Assembly (NCBI RefSeq): GCF_000021685.1
Contig: NC_011959.1
Location: 1,054,001-1,118,000, forward strand
DNA length: 64,000 nt
Direction: 5' to 3'
DNA from: Thermomicrobium roseum DSM 5159
Lineage (GTDB): Bacteria > Chloroflexota > Chloroflexia > Thermomicrobiales > Thermomicrobiaceae
In this document: positions 52,024 to 60,767 of the stretch, piece by piece
Numbering within the stretch: position 1 is the stretch's first letter
Layout: every line of letters begins with the position of its first letter
The notes under the pieces: generated by a model
What the model saw: only the letters and a program-made list of their open reading frames with translations
What the model was told of the DNA's origin: nothing
The model's database searches: none
Translations under genes and position numbers: made by a program

Positions 52024-53244
52024 TCAGCGGTCATAGGCGAGCAGACGCAAGGCCAGCGCGACTCGCTGAGGTTCCGACTCGAGCGCTCGGAAAAGAGGAA
52101 ATAATGTCTTGCGAGCCATGCTCGCCGCCGCCACACGTTTCACCTCGCCAGTCCGTGCAGGATCGCGAAGAGCCAACCGCAACACCTTCTCGAGTTCGCG
52201 CTCCAACATCGACTGGAGCGTTTCATGCGCGGCACGGATCTCCGCGGCTATCGAGCGGGCCTCCAACCAACGAAGATAGCGCTGTACAGCGCGTTCGACG
52301 TACGGCTCGACCGCTACGCCATCCCATGCCGCGACAGGAACGGGATCAGCTGGAAGATCGTCGATCGTCACCACCCGAATCCCAGGCACGTCGCTGATGG
52401 CTGGATCGACATTGCGTGGCACGGCGAGATCGACCAGTAGGCGTGGGAGGCGAGCATGGCGAGTGACGTGCTCCAGTCGAACGATCGGTTCCGGCGCATT
52501 CGTCGCGACAAAAACGACATCCGCTTCGGTGACGAGTCGAGGCCACTCGCTCCAGTCGACAATCCGCACAGGTTCCTCAGATGGGATCTGGGCGAGTCGC
52601 CCCGGTGACCGATTGGTCCACCACACCACTGCCGGCTGGCAACGGCACAATGCAGCGATGACGTCTCGACCAGTTTCGCCTGCTCCCAGCACGAGAACCC
52701 GTGCCGACTGGAGATCACTGCAGAGCCGCGCTGCCTCGCGCACCGCCACGCGCGCGAGCGACCGCTTGCCGGTCGACCAGCCGGCACGAACCCGGACCAT
52801 TCGCCCCGTTGCCAGACTGCAAGAGAACAGCCGGTCGAGGATTGGGCCGAGCGTTCCCGCTGCCCGAGCGAGATCCCGCGCACGACGTACCTGTCCGAGG
52901 ATCTGCGGCTCACCGACGACCCGCGAGTCGAGCCCAGCAGCGACACAAAACGCATGACGAACCGCCTCTGCGCCGCTACGCTGCAAGACCCAACGCTCGA
53001 GTTCCTCGACCGTCAGTCCACCCAGTTCAGCCAACCATTCCACTCCTCGATGGGCAGTTTCCTCGCCGTCGAGCCAATAAACCTCGGTACGGTGACACGT
53101 GACCAGGAGCACGATTTCAGGCACCTGGTTTCCCCAGCGCTGGAGCCATTGGCACTGCTGCTCTACCGGCAAACTCAATCGCTCGCGGATCGTGACCGGC
53201 GCTGTTCGATGCGTTACAGCGACCACGGAAAGCGTCATCGTCAC
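52024..53244 (-). CDS. hemA: Glutamyl-tRNA reductase
   Basis: A 406-residue enzyme that reduces Glu-tRNA to glutamate-1-semialdehyde, the first step of the C5 tetrapyrrole route. It shows the N-terminal VVAVTHRTAPVTIRERLSLP, the catalytic Cys50 in LLVTCHRTEVY, GEPQILGQVRRARDLA, the Rossmann loop VLVLGAGETGRDV for NADPH, and the C-terminal dimerisation helices. The usual S/T-C-N-R-T-E catalytic stretch has His51 in place of Asn. It is the last gene of the hemCD-hemB-hemL-hemA operon and starts at ATG 53244, overlapping the hemL stop by four bases. No terminator is clear in the 137 bases after it. Confidence 0.95.
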   Translation of the reverse strand: MTMTLSVVAVTHRTAPVTIRERLSLPVEQQCQWLQRWGNQVPEIVLLVTCHRTEVYWLDGEETAHRGVEWLAELGGLTVEELERWVLQRSGAEAVRHAFCVAAGLDSRVVGEPQILGQVRRARDLARAAGTLGPILDRLFSCSLATGRMVRVRAGWSTGKRSLARVAVREAARLCSDLQSARVLVLGAGETGRDVIAALCRCQPAVVWWTNRSPGRLAQIPSEEPVRIVDWSEWPRLVTEADVVFVATNAPEPIVRLEHVTRHARLPRLLVDLAVPRNVDPAISDVPGIRVVTIDDLPADPVPVAAWDGVAVEPYVERAVQRYLRWLEARSIAAEIRAAHETLQSMLERELEKVLRLALRDPARTGEVKRVAAASMARKTLFPLFRALESEPQRVALALRLLAYDR

Positions 53245-54527
53245 CCCCGTGCCACCTCAGCCAATGCCTTCCGCGCCGCCTCGATCGTGCGATCGATATC
53301 CTCCTCCCGGTGAGCGAGTGAGACGAACCAGGCTTCGAACTGGGAGGGCGGCAGCAGAATGCCTTGCGCACGCATGGCCCGGTGAAACGCAGCGAAGCGG
53401 GCCGTATCGCATCGCTCAGCCGTTTGCGCATCCGTGACCGGCTGCTGGCTGAAGAAAAGCGTGAGCATCGAGCCGACACGCTGGACGTGCGCCGGGAGAC
53501 CAGACTCCTGGATCGTTTCCTCGAGTCCTCGCTGGAGCCAAGCAGCCAAAGTCTCCAGACGACCGTAAACCCCTGGTTCACGAGCCAGTTCGAGCGTCGC
53601 AAGTCCTGCCACCATGGAGAGTGGGTTACCCGCCAGCGTCCCCGCTTGATACACTGGACCATTCGGGGCCACCTGCTCCATGAGGTCGCGCCGGCCACCG
53701 TAGGCACCGACCGGAAGACCTCCACCGATGACCTTCCCCAAACAGGTAAGGTCTGGCAGGATACCGAACCGTTCCTGAGCCCCACCGAGTCCTAATCGAA
53801 AACCGGTGATTACTTCATCGAAGATGAGGAGTGCCCCAGCCTGCCGCGTTAACTCGCGCAGGCGCGACAAAAAGCCAGCAGCCGGTGGAACCACTCCCAT
53901 GTTCCCGGCAACCGGCTCCACGATGACCGCCGCGATACGCTCACCATGCTGAGCGAACGCGTCTTCCACGGCTTCCTGATCGTTGTAGGGTAGAACGAGG
54001 GTGTCACGCGCAGTCCCTTCCGTGACGCCGGGCGTCCCTGGCAATCCGAATGTCAGAACGCCTGAACCGGCAGCGACCAGCAAGCCGTCGACATGGCCGT
54101 GATAGCAGCCGGCGAACTTCACGACGAGATTCCGGCCGGTGACCGCCCGAGCCAGGCGAATCGCGCTCATCGTCGCTTCCGTTCCCGAATTGACGAAGCG
54201 TACGAGCTCGATCGCGGGAACGGACGCGACGATCGCCCGTGCCAACTCCACCTCGTACGGCGACAAAAGACCGAAACTCGTCCCCCGCTGGATGGCTTCC
54301 GAAAGACGATCGACGACATGCGGATGGGCGTGCCCGGCGAGCAGAGCACCCCACGAGCAGATGTAATCGAGGAATCGCCGTCCGTCCGCATCGATGAGGT
54401 AGGCACCCTCACCGCGCACTGCGACGACCGGTTCCTCACCGACTGCCCGAAAAGCTCGCACTGGGCTGTTCACTCCACCTGGAAAGAATTGCCGAGCAGC
54501 GTCCCAGAGAGAACCGGAATTTTCCAT
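53241..54527 (-). CDS. hemL: Glutamate-1-semialdehyde 2,1-aminomutase
   Basis: A 428-residue PLP enzyme (class III aminotransferase fold) that moves the amino group of glutamate-1-semialdehyde to give 5-aminolevulinate. Family marks: FFPGGVNSPVRAFRAVG at the start, RFVNSGTEATMSAIRLAR, KFAGCYHGHVDGLLV, LLIFDEVITGFRLG and the Schiff-base Lys265 in TCLGKVIGGGLPVGAYGG. The gated loop GTLAGNPLSMVAG is also intact. Two ATGs stand in a row (54530 and 54527); the second has AAAGGGG at five bases and is taken. It lies 13 bases after hemB and overlaps hemA by four bases, so the operon is tightly coupled. Confidence 0.96.
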   Translation of the reverse strand: MENSGSLWDAARQFFPGGVNSPVRAFRAVGEEPVVAVRGEGAYLIDADGRRFLDYICSWGALLAGHAHPHVVDRLSEAIQRGTSFGLLSPYEVELARAIVASVPAIELVRFVNSGTEATMSAIRLARAVTGRNLVVKFAGCYHGHVDGLLVAAGSGVLTFGLPGTPGVTEGTARDTLVLPYNDQEAVEDAFAQHGERIAAVIVEPVAGNMGVVPPAAGFLSRLRELTRQAGALLIFDEVITGFRLGLGGAQERFGILPDLTCLGKVIGGGLPVGAYGGRRDLMEQVAPNGPVYQAGTLAGNPLSMVAGLATLELAREPGVYGRLETLAAWLQRGLEETIQESGLPAHVQRVGSMLTLFFSQQPVTDAQTAERCDTARFAAFHRAMRAQGILLPPSQFEAWFVSLAHREEDIDRTIEAARKALAEVARG

Positions 54528-54540
54528 CATCACCCCTTTC

Positions 54541-55563
54541 TCAGCCGAGGAGAGCCTGCTCGAGTGCAGTTCCGATCCGTCCGCTCCGCAGCCAGCGCGC
54601 CACATCCTTCGCGTGATAGGTAATGATCATCTGCGCACCGGCTCGACGGATCCCCGTCAACAGTTCGAGAACCACTCGCTGCTCGTCGATCCAACCGTTG
54701 CGGGCAGCCGCCTTGACCATCGCATACTCACCGCTCACGTTGTAGGCTGCGATCGGTACCTCGAACCGTTCACGCGCCGCGGCGATCACATCCAGGTAGG
54801 CAAGAGCTGGTTTGACGATGATCGCGTCCGCCCCCTCTTCGATGTCGGTCTCGATTTCGCGCAGGGCCTCCCGCCGGTTGCCGGGGTCCATCTGGTGGGA
54901 ACGGCGATCGCCGAACGCCGGGGCCGACTCCGCCGCCTCACGAAACGGTCCATAAAAGGCCGATGCGTACTTGGCCGCATAGGAGAGAATCGGAACTTCG
55001 ATGAAGCCGGCCCGATCGAGGGCTTCACGGATAGCGAGGACTCGTCCGTCCATCATATCGGACGGAGCCACCATGTCGGCTCCCGCCTCGGCATGCGAGA
55101 CCGCGGTCCGTGCCAAAAGTTCCAGTGTGGGATCGTTCACGATCCGTCCATCACGCACGATCCCACAGTGCCCGTGTGAGGTGTATTCGCAATTACAGAC
55201 ATCGGTGATCACCACGAGATCGGGCGCGCGCTTTTTCAGTTCCCTGACTGTGCGCTGCACGATGCCATCCGGATCGTAGGCTTCACTAGCCAGTTCATCC
55301 TTCTGAGCAGGAATACCGAAGACGAGAACCGCACCGATACCGAGTTCCAGTAACTCTTCGACTTCTGCCCCCAGCTGATCGACACTCAACTGGTAAACGC
55401 CCGGCATCGACCCCACTTCACGCCGGACGCCTCGACCATGAACGACGAACAAGGGATAAATGAAGTCCTCCACGTTCAAACGCGTCTCGCGGACCAGACG
55501 ACGGAGTCCCTCCGTCTGTCGCAGCCGACGCAACCGGCGAAACCGCCCTCGCTCGATGCTCAC
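54541..55563 (-). CDS. hemB: Delta-aminolevulinic acid dehydratase (porphobilinogen synthase)
   Basis: A 340-residue enzyme that joins two 5-aminolevulinates into porphobilinogen. The zinc site is complete: Cys123, Cys125 and Cys133 in DVCNCEYTSHGHC, so it is the zinc-type. Substrate lysines are Lys198 (LSYAAKYASAF) and Lys251 (IIVKPALAYLD). YQLSVDQLGAEVEELLELGI at the start and YNVSGEYAMVKAAA near the C-terminus are typical. The start is GTG 55563, overlapping the hemCD stop as GTGA. It is second in the hemCD-hemB-hemL-hemA transcript. Confidence 0.96.
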   Translation of the reverse strand: MSIERGRFRRLRRLRQTEGLRRLVRETRLNVEDFIYPLFVVHGRGVRREVGSMPGVYQLSVDQLGAEVEELLELGIGAVLVFGIPAQKDELASEAYDPDGIVQRTVRELKKRAPDLVVITDVCNCEYTSHGHCGIVRDGRIVNDPTLELLARTAVSHAEAGADMVAPSDMMDGRVLAIREALDRAGFIEVPILSYAAKYASAFYGPFREAAESAPAFGDRRSHQMDPGNRREALREIETDIEEGADAIIVKPALAYLDVIAAARERFEVPIAAYNVSGEYAMVKAAARNGWIDEQRVVLELLTGIRRAGAQMIITYHAKDVARWLRSGRIGTALEQALLG

Positions 55564-57242
55564 CCCCTGCTCCTTTCCGCTCGCACCACCGCTTCGATCA
55601 ACCCCTCAGCCGTGTAGGTATCGGCAACGACATCGACGCGTAATCCGAGCTCTCGAGCGGTCCCGGCCGTGACCGGACCGATCGCGGCGATACGAATGCG
55701 ATCGGACAATCGTTTGATGTCACCGAGTGCGGCAGCCAGCGCACGCGCGGTTGAACTCGCAGTCAAGAAGATCCAGTCGATGGTCCCTGCCTCGAGAGCC
55801 GCCTGTATCGCCTCGTCGAGTGGAAGCAGCTCCGTCCGATAGGCCGGAACAACGACGACCGTGGCCCCGGCTTCTTCGAGCCGCCGTGGCAGGATCTCGC
55901 GTGCTTCTGCCGCACGCGCGACCAGAACGCGCGCCCCTGCCACGCCGCGCGCGATCAGCTGTGCAGCAACTGCCTCGGCGATGAATTTGTCAGGGACGAT
56001 GTCTGGCTCCAGCTCGTATTCGCGCAACGCACGAGCAGTCGCCGGACCGATGGCGGCGAGTCGTTTCTCGCGAAGCAGCTCCGATCCACCGCCGAGAAGC
56101 CGCAACCGCTCGAGCGTCGCTCGTACCCCGTTCGCGCTGGTGAAGACGACCCAATCGAAACGCGCCAGATCTGCCAGCGCAGCGTCCAAAGGGCCCCAAT
56201 CCTCAGGCGGCAGGATGCGGATGAGCGGATGGATGACTGCCTCAGCCCCGAGAGCACGAAGTCGCTCGACGAGAAACGTTTCTTGCCCAGCCGGGCGTAC
56301 CAAAAGAACGCGGCGGCCCCGGAGAGGATCGGTTGTTCGCTGGGAAACATGGGGCTTTTCCCGAGTGGCCAGGGTGAGCCCGAGTTCCCGCGCACGCTCG
56401 ATCGCTTCCTCGCGAGGCCAATCCAGGCACTGACTGATGAAACGACCATCGGGGAGAAGGACAGCGATGCGAAAACGCAATCGATTCCCTGCGATTGTCG
56501 CGTAGGCACCGAGCGGCACGGAACAGCCGGATCCGAAGGCTGCGAGGAACGCTCGTTCGACCGCAACCGCTTCGTGGACCAACGGCTCGTCGAGTCGGCT
56601 GAGAAGCTCGAGTCGCCCATCGCTTTCACGCGCGACGACTGCCAAAGCTCCCTGCCCCGGTGCTGGAACGAACTCGTCCGGATCCAGATACTCGGCCACG
56701 AGATCAGCCTGCGAGAGTCTTCGCAGACCGGCAGCTCCGAGCACCAGGGCATCGACAATCCCTTCACGCAGTTTGCGTAAGCGAGTGTCCACATTGCCCC
56801 GAATATCGACGACGATGAGATCAGGCCGTGCTCGTTGGAGCAGTGCTTGCCGTCGCCGCGAACTCGTGCCTACTCGCGCCCCCGCCGGCAACTCCCCGAG
56901 CTTCCGTGGTGGCGAGGTAACCAGCACATCGCGAGCATCCTCTCGAGCCAAAACCGCGACGAGAACCAGGCCAGGAGGAAGCTGAGTGGGGAGGTCTTTG
57001 GCACTGTGAACGGCGAGATCGATCGTGCCCGCAAGGAGCGCTTCGTGCAGTTCCTTCGCGAACACGCCGCTTCCGCCGAGAACAGTGAGCGAGGTTGCTC
57101 GATCGCGATCACCCGTCGTCACGATGGGGACGACCGTCACTGAACACTCCGGAACGAGGCGACGGAGCCGCTCGACGACCTCCTCGGTCTGGGCGAGGGC
57201 CAGCGTGCTCCCCCGCGATCCGATCCGAATCCGCGCTGCCAT
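55560..57242 (-). CDS. hemCD: Fused hydroxymethylbilane synthase / uroporphyrinogen-III synthase
   Basis: A single 560-residue protein that carries two consecutive steps. Residues 1-300 are HemC: IRIGSRGSTLALAQTEEVVE, HSAKDLPTQLPPGLVLVAVL, GTSSRRRQALL and Cys240 in GSGCSVPLGAYA, which holds the dipyrromethane cofactor. After a short linker, residues about 308-560 are HemD: GRRVLLVRPAGQETFLVERL, WVVFTSANGVRATLERL, AAIGPATARALRE and WIFLTASSTARALAAALG. The fusion would hand unstable hydroxymethylbilane straight to ring closure. The start is ATG 57242. It heads the hem operon; the stop overlaps hemB as GTGA. In many bacteria these two are separate genes. Confidence 0.95.
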   Translation of the reverse strand: MAARIRIGSRGSTLALAQTEEVVERLRRLVPECSVTVVPIVTTGDRDRATSLTVLGGSGVFAKELHEALLAGTIDLAVHSAKDLPTQLPPGLVLVAVLAREDARDVLVTSPPRKLGELPAGARVGTSSRRRQALLQRARPDLIVVDIRGNVDTRLRKLREGIVDALVLGAAGLRRLSQADLVAEYLDPDEFVPAPGQGALAVVARESDGRLELLSRLDEPLVHEAVAVERAFLAAFGSGCSVPLGAYATIAGNRLRFRIAVLLPDGRFISQCLDWPREEAIERARELGLTLATREKPHVSQRTTDPLRGRRVLLVRPAGQETFLVERLRALGAEAVIHPLIRILPPEDWGPLDAALADLARFDWVVFTSANGVRATLERLRLLGGGSELLREKRLAAIGPATARALREYELEPDIVPDKFIAEAVAAQLIARGVAGARVLVARAAEAREILPRRLEEAGATVVVVPAYRTELLPLDEAIQAALEAGTIDWIFLTASSTARALAAALGDIKRLSDRIRIAAIGPVTAGTARELGLRVDVVADTYTAEGLIEAVVRAERSRG

Positions 57243-57444
57243 CCGATCCGCCCCCGCCTACAACCCGAACCGAGTCAGCCATTTCCTATAAAATCTGATC
57301 GAATCTGCTCACTCAATGTCATCGCGGCGATTCTACTCACGAGACTCTTCGACTGCAAGCCATCGGATGACGCTCGTGCCCCGACCTCCAGCCCCCAGGT
57401 ACAATGCTCGAGAGCGAGGGACGATCCGGCGGAGGAGAGAGGCG

Positions 57445-58620
57445 ATGAGCCATACGGTGCTGATCATCGGTGCTGGTCCTGGCGGCGTCGCTGCCGCTCG
57501 TGCCGTTCGGCAGTATTTGGAAGCCGAGGATCGCGTGATCGTCATCGACCGACAGGACGAGCAACGGCTCGGGGTGACGTTGCTGTCCATCATGCGCGGC
57601 TGGCATGAACCAGAAGACGTGACCATTAAACCCTCGCGCGTCCTCGCCGGCGTCGCCGAGTTCGTGCCTGCTGAGGCGACGCGTATCGATCCGGTGAACC
57701 GACGCGTGGAGACGACCACCGGAACACTCGAGTACGATGCCTTGATCGTGGCGACCGGCGCTGAGCTCGTCCCGGAAACGGTACCGGGTCTGGTTACGGC
57801 GCTGGAGAATGGGTCAGCCGGACACTGCTGGTCGCTACCCGCGGCACTCCACCTCCGCGAGCGCTTGCGCTGCCTCGCGGGAGGTCGCGTTCTGATCGTG
57901 GTGACGAGGCTTCCCTACAAGTGTCCACCAGCTCCCTACGAAGCTGCTCTTCTCGTTCGCGACCTCGCTGTGGAGCGCGGGATCGGTAACTCGGTCGAGG
58001 TGACGGTGGTCACACCGGAGCAGTCGCCGCTCGCGGTGGCTGGTCCAGAGATCGGGCGAGAACTCGTCGCTCTCCTGAACCAGCAGGGAATCACCGTGCT
58101 CACCGGTGAACAGCTGGTTGCCGTGGATGGTCGGCACCGCGAAGCCCAGTTCGCCTCTGGCCGGCGCGAACTCTTCGATCTCCTCATCGCTGTCCCGCCC
58201 CATCGGGCTCCGACTTTTGTGCAGGAAGCCGGCCTCGCTGAGGTTGACTGGGTACCTGCCGACTTGCGGAGCATGCGCACCCGGTTCGAAGGAATCTGGG
58301 CCATCGGCGATGTTGCGGCAGTGCGGATTCGGGACACGCTCCTGGTTCCCAAGGCGGCGGTTTTCGCCCAGCAGCAAGCGGAAGTGGCTGCACGCGATCT
58401 AGCGCGGTGGCTCGGTCGAACAGCACCCGAACCGGAGCTCCAGGCCTATGGGCGCTGTTGGTTCCTGGCTGGACGCGGCGTGGCGGGTGCGATCGAGGGC
58501 GATTTTCTCGCCGAGCCCCGGCCCAAAGTCACCTTCCAGTCACCGAGTACCGATGGCTTTGCCCTGATGCAACAGGAACTCGCCGCCTGGCTCGCCCAAG
58601 ATCCGGCACGGCGCCATTGA
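57445..58620 (+). CDS. FAD-dependent pyridine-nucleotide-disulphide-type oxidoreductase, SQR-like
   Basis: A 391-residue flavoprotein. The Rossmann loop is VLIIGAGPGGVAAARAV, the second FAD segment is DALIVATGAELVPE and the third FAD segment FEGIWAIGDVAAVRI. The stretch TRLPYKCPPAPYEAALLVRD is that of sulphide:quinone reductase and flavocytochrome c sulphide dehydrogenase relatives; only one of the usual two redox cysteines is obvious (the Cys in YKCPP). It may oxidise sulphide or NADH and feed quinones, but this is not certain. ATG at 57445 has AGGAGAG upstream; the long frame before it is non-coding. It diverges from the hem operon across 202 bases that hold an A/T-rich CCTATAAAATC element at about 57285-57295. 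Confidence 0.85.
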   Translation: MSHTVLIIGAGPGGVAAARAVRQYLEAEDRVIVIDRQDEQRLGVTLLSIMRGWHEPEDVTIKPSRVLAGVAEFVPAEATRIDPVNRRVETTTGTLEYDALIVATGAELVPETVPGLVTALENGSAGHCWSLPAALHLRERLRCLAGGRVLIVVTRLPYKCPPAPYEAALLVRDLAVERGIGNSVEVTVVTPEQSPLAVAGPEIGRELVALLNQQGITVLTGEQLVAVDGRHREAQFASGRRELFDLLIAVPPHRAPTFVQEAGLAEVDWVPADLRSMRTRFEGIWAIGDVAAVRIRDTLLVPKAAVFAQQQAEVAARDLARWLGRTAPEPELQAYGRCWFLAGRGVAGAIEGDFLAEPRPKVTFQSPSTDGFALMQQELAAWLAQDPARRH

Positions 58621-58633
58621 ATCGTGGTTGGAC

Positions 58634-59287
58634 TCAGGAACTCGTGGAGAGGAGACGGTAAAACTCCTCGCGGGCCGCTGCCGATTCTCGGAAGACTCCG
58701 AGCATGGCGCTGGTCGTGGTGCGCGCGTGCTGCTTCTCGACACCGCGCATCATCATGCAGAGATGAATGCCATCGGCCACGACCGCGACACCTTGGGGAT
58801 CGAGCAGCTCGGCAATCGCTTCCGCGATTTGGTTTGTCAAACGTTCCTGGACTTGTAAGCGACGCGCATAGAGATCGACGATGCGGGCGAACTTACTCAA
58901 CCCGAGAATGCGGCCGCGTGGCAGATACCCGATGTGAACATGACCGAAGAACGGGAGGAGATGGTGCTCGCACATCGAGTAAAACTCGATCCCCTTGACG
59001 ACGACCATGGTATCCTGCTCCACATGAAAGATCGCGCCATTGACGATCTCGTGGAGATTCTGGCGGTAGCCCCGGGTCAGGAATGCCCATGCCTCCGCGA
59101 CGCGCTGCGGTGTCCGCACCAATCCCTCCCGGTGCGGATCCTCGCCGATGATTTCCAACCACTGGGCAACCAACGAGCGCAGACGCTCCAGATCGCAGGT
59201 CGTCGTGAACTCGAGGCCCGTATCCTCGAGGTGGACGAGTTCTTCATGATGGTGCATTGCCGCCTCGCTTACCAAATCATTGCTCAT
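58634..59287 (-). CDS. folE: GTP cyclohydrolase I
   Basis: A 217-residue enzyme that converts GTP to 7,8-dihydroneopterin triphosphate, the first step of folate (and pterin) synthesis. The zinc and catalytic residues are present: SMCEHHLLPFFGHVHIGYLP (Cys and His) and HLCMMMRGVEKQHA (Cys). Upstream VRTPQRVAEAWAFLTRGY is the family start region. The N-terminus is about 25 residues longer than the core, with a His-rich stretch, and the length fits the long bacterial form. ATG at 59287 is the only good start. Its stop lies 13 bases from the convergent flavoprotein gene. Confidence 0.96.
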   Translation of the reverse strand: MSNDLVSEAAMHHHEELVHLEDTGLEFTTTCDLERLRSLVAQWLEIIGEDPHREGLVRTPQRVAEAWAFLTRGYRQNLHEIVNGAIFHVEQDTMVVVKGIEFYSMCEHHLLPFFGHVHIGYLPRGRILGLSKFARIVDLYARRLQVQERLTNQIAEAIAELLDPQGVAVVADGIHLCMMMRGVEKQHARTTTSAMLGVFRESAAAREEFYRLLSTSS

Positions 59288-59903
59288 CCAACGCCGTTCC
59301 GTTCATGCTCGAATACATCTTCTGCCCGGAGCAGCGCGCGATAGAGGATACCGCACGGCCGGCAACCGAGCAAGCGCTAGCACAACACGGGTTCGATCAT
59401 AGCGATCACCGAGATAGGTGCCGCGCGATCGGCGGGGGGTAGCGACCGAGGTAGAACGGTAGGGACTGGACAGAGGCGTGAGCGGCAGAAGCCGCTTGGT
59501 CAATTGCAGCTCGGTTCGATCGAGCGCCGCGACGGACCAGTGCAGCGACTTGCCACACCGAGGTTTCATGGTTGGTGGGCGAGCGTTGCAGTCGCTTGCT
59601 CGTTCCGAATGGCCACCACAGCGTGGAGACGAAGCCGGACCCGACGACCCGATCTATCGAGCAATGTCAGACGCTGAGGCCCGCTTGCATGAACCCGGAA
59701 GGCCAATCCATCGATCGGGCCCTCGAAACGGCCCCTCATTGCACCAGCGCCGACGCAGGTTTCGCACCAGATCGCAAGTCCCGCACCCTCCGTCACGGAG
59801 TCACCACTCGCAGCCCCGGGGCAAGAACGGACCGTCAGCGCAGCACCTTGCCGGCTCTCCACAGCCCTTGCCCGGAAAGCGCCCGCTGAGGTTCTCACTC
59901 CTG
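59288..59903. other. Long intergenic region with no supported gene
   Basis: These 616 bases separate folE from the CDP-alcohol transferase gene. Open frames on both strands here are Arg/Pro/Ser-rich, lack ribosome sites and match no family I know. No tRNA, hairpin-plus-T-run or promoter stands out. It may hold the folE promoter or a decayed gene. Confidence 0.4.
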
Positions 59904-60767
59904 TTAGACAATCCCCTCGCGTCTACCGCTCACCTGACGCCGGACGGCGGACCAGCGCCAGATCGTCAGGAGAAGAGGAATCAAGAGCTGACTCAGGACG
60001 AACGTTGGGTAAGAATCGAGACGCCGTCGCCACGCGAAGATGCCGAGCCACAAATATTGCGTCGAACGACCCAAGTTCGCTGCCACCGTGACCACGATCG
60101 GATGCCACCAGGAGCGTCTGACGCGCTCTTCACGGGCATGGTGTCCGACGGACAGCCACAAGCCCAGTTCTTCCAGCCAGCGAATCATCGCGTCCTGGGG
60201 TGCGAAGACGAGCCGGTAGACAGCGCGAGCGAGCTGGACCGCCCGACGATCCGGATCGCGCACTGCGGCTCGCAAGACTTCACCCCTCGCTACCCGGTAC
60301 AAGTACTCGAGATTGAAATCCCAGCTCAGAAGGCCAGTAAAGGCCGATAGTGCAGCCAATGACGCTCGCCAGCCTCGTGTACGGTATCCGATCGCTGCGA
60401 AAAGAGCTGTATTGACCAGCGTATCGAGTTCGGTATCGAGATATCGGCCCAGTTCGCTCTCCTGCTGCCGCAAGCGAGCCAGTTGACCATCGGCATTGTC
60501 GAGAACGGTTACCACCTGGAGGAGTACTGCCGCCGCTCGCTCCCAGCCACGAGCCAGGCACCCAGCTGCCAGGAGACCGAGTCCGGTATGAGCAATGACG
60601 ACCTGCTCTGGTTTGACTCGCGTTGGCAACAGGGCACAGGCCACGATGAATCCGAGCGGCCGGAAGATCACCAAATTGATGTACTCTACACCCGGCCGCG
60701 CCTTCAGACTCGCCTGGAACGCCTTGAGCAGTGCTTGCCGGTTCTGCGCGAGTCCCTTATTCCCCAT
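59904..60767 (-). CDS. CDP-alcohol phosphatidyltransferase family protein
   Basis: A 287-residue membrane enzyme of phospholipid or phospholipid-like ether synthesis. The full signature D-x2-D-G-x2-A-R-x8-G-x3-D-x3-D is present (Asp90, Asp93, Gly94, Ala97, Arg98, Gly107, Asp111, Asp115), which binds the CDP part and metal ions. About six hydrophobic segments are visible. The alcohol acceptor (glycerol phosphate, inositol phosphate, serine or another) cannot be told. ATG at 60767 overlaps the end of the aldolase gene upstream by 11 bases, so they are co-transcribed, perhaps by chance. The C-terminal half ends in a basic tail. Confidence 0.85.
   Translation of the reverse strand: MGNKGLAQNRQALLKAFQASLKARPGVEYINLVIFRPLGFIVACALLPTRVKPEQVVIAHTGLGLLAAGCLARGWERAAAVLLQVVTVLDNADGQLARLRQQESELGRYLDTELDTLVNTALFAAIGYRTRGWRASLAALSAFTGLLSWDFNLEYLYRVARGEVLRAAVRDPDRRAVQLARAVYRLVFAPQDAMIRWLEELGLWLSVGHHAREERVRRSWWHPIVVTVAANLGRSTQYLWLGIFAWRRRLDSYPTFVLSQLLIPLLLTIWRWSAVRRQVSGRREGIV

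Noticed and set aside
59478..60350. 290-codon plus-strand frame in and beyond the folE/CDP-transferase space
   Set aside because: Low-complexity Arg/Pro/Ser composition, no ribosome site, and its end runs antisense to the CDP-alcohol transferase gene.
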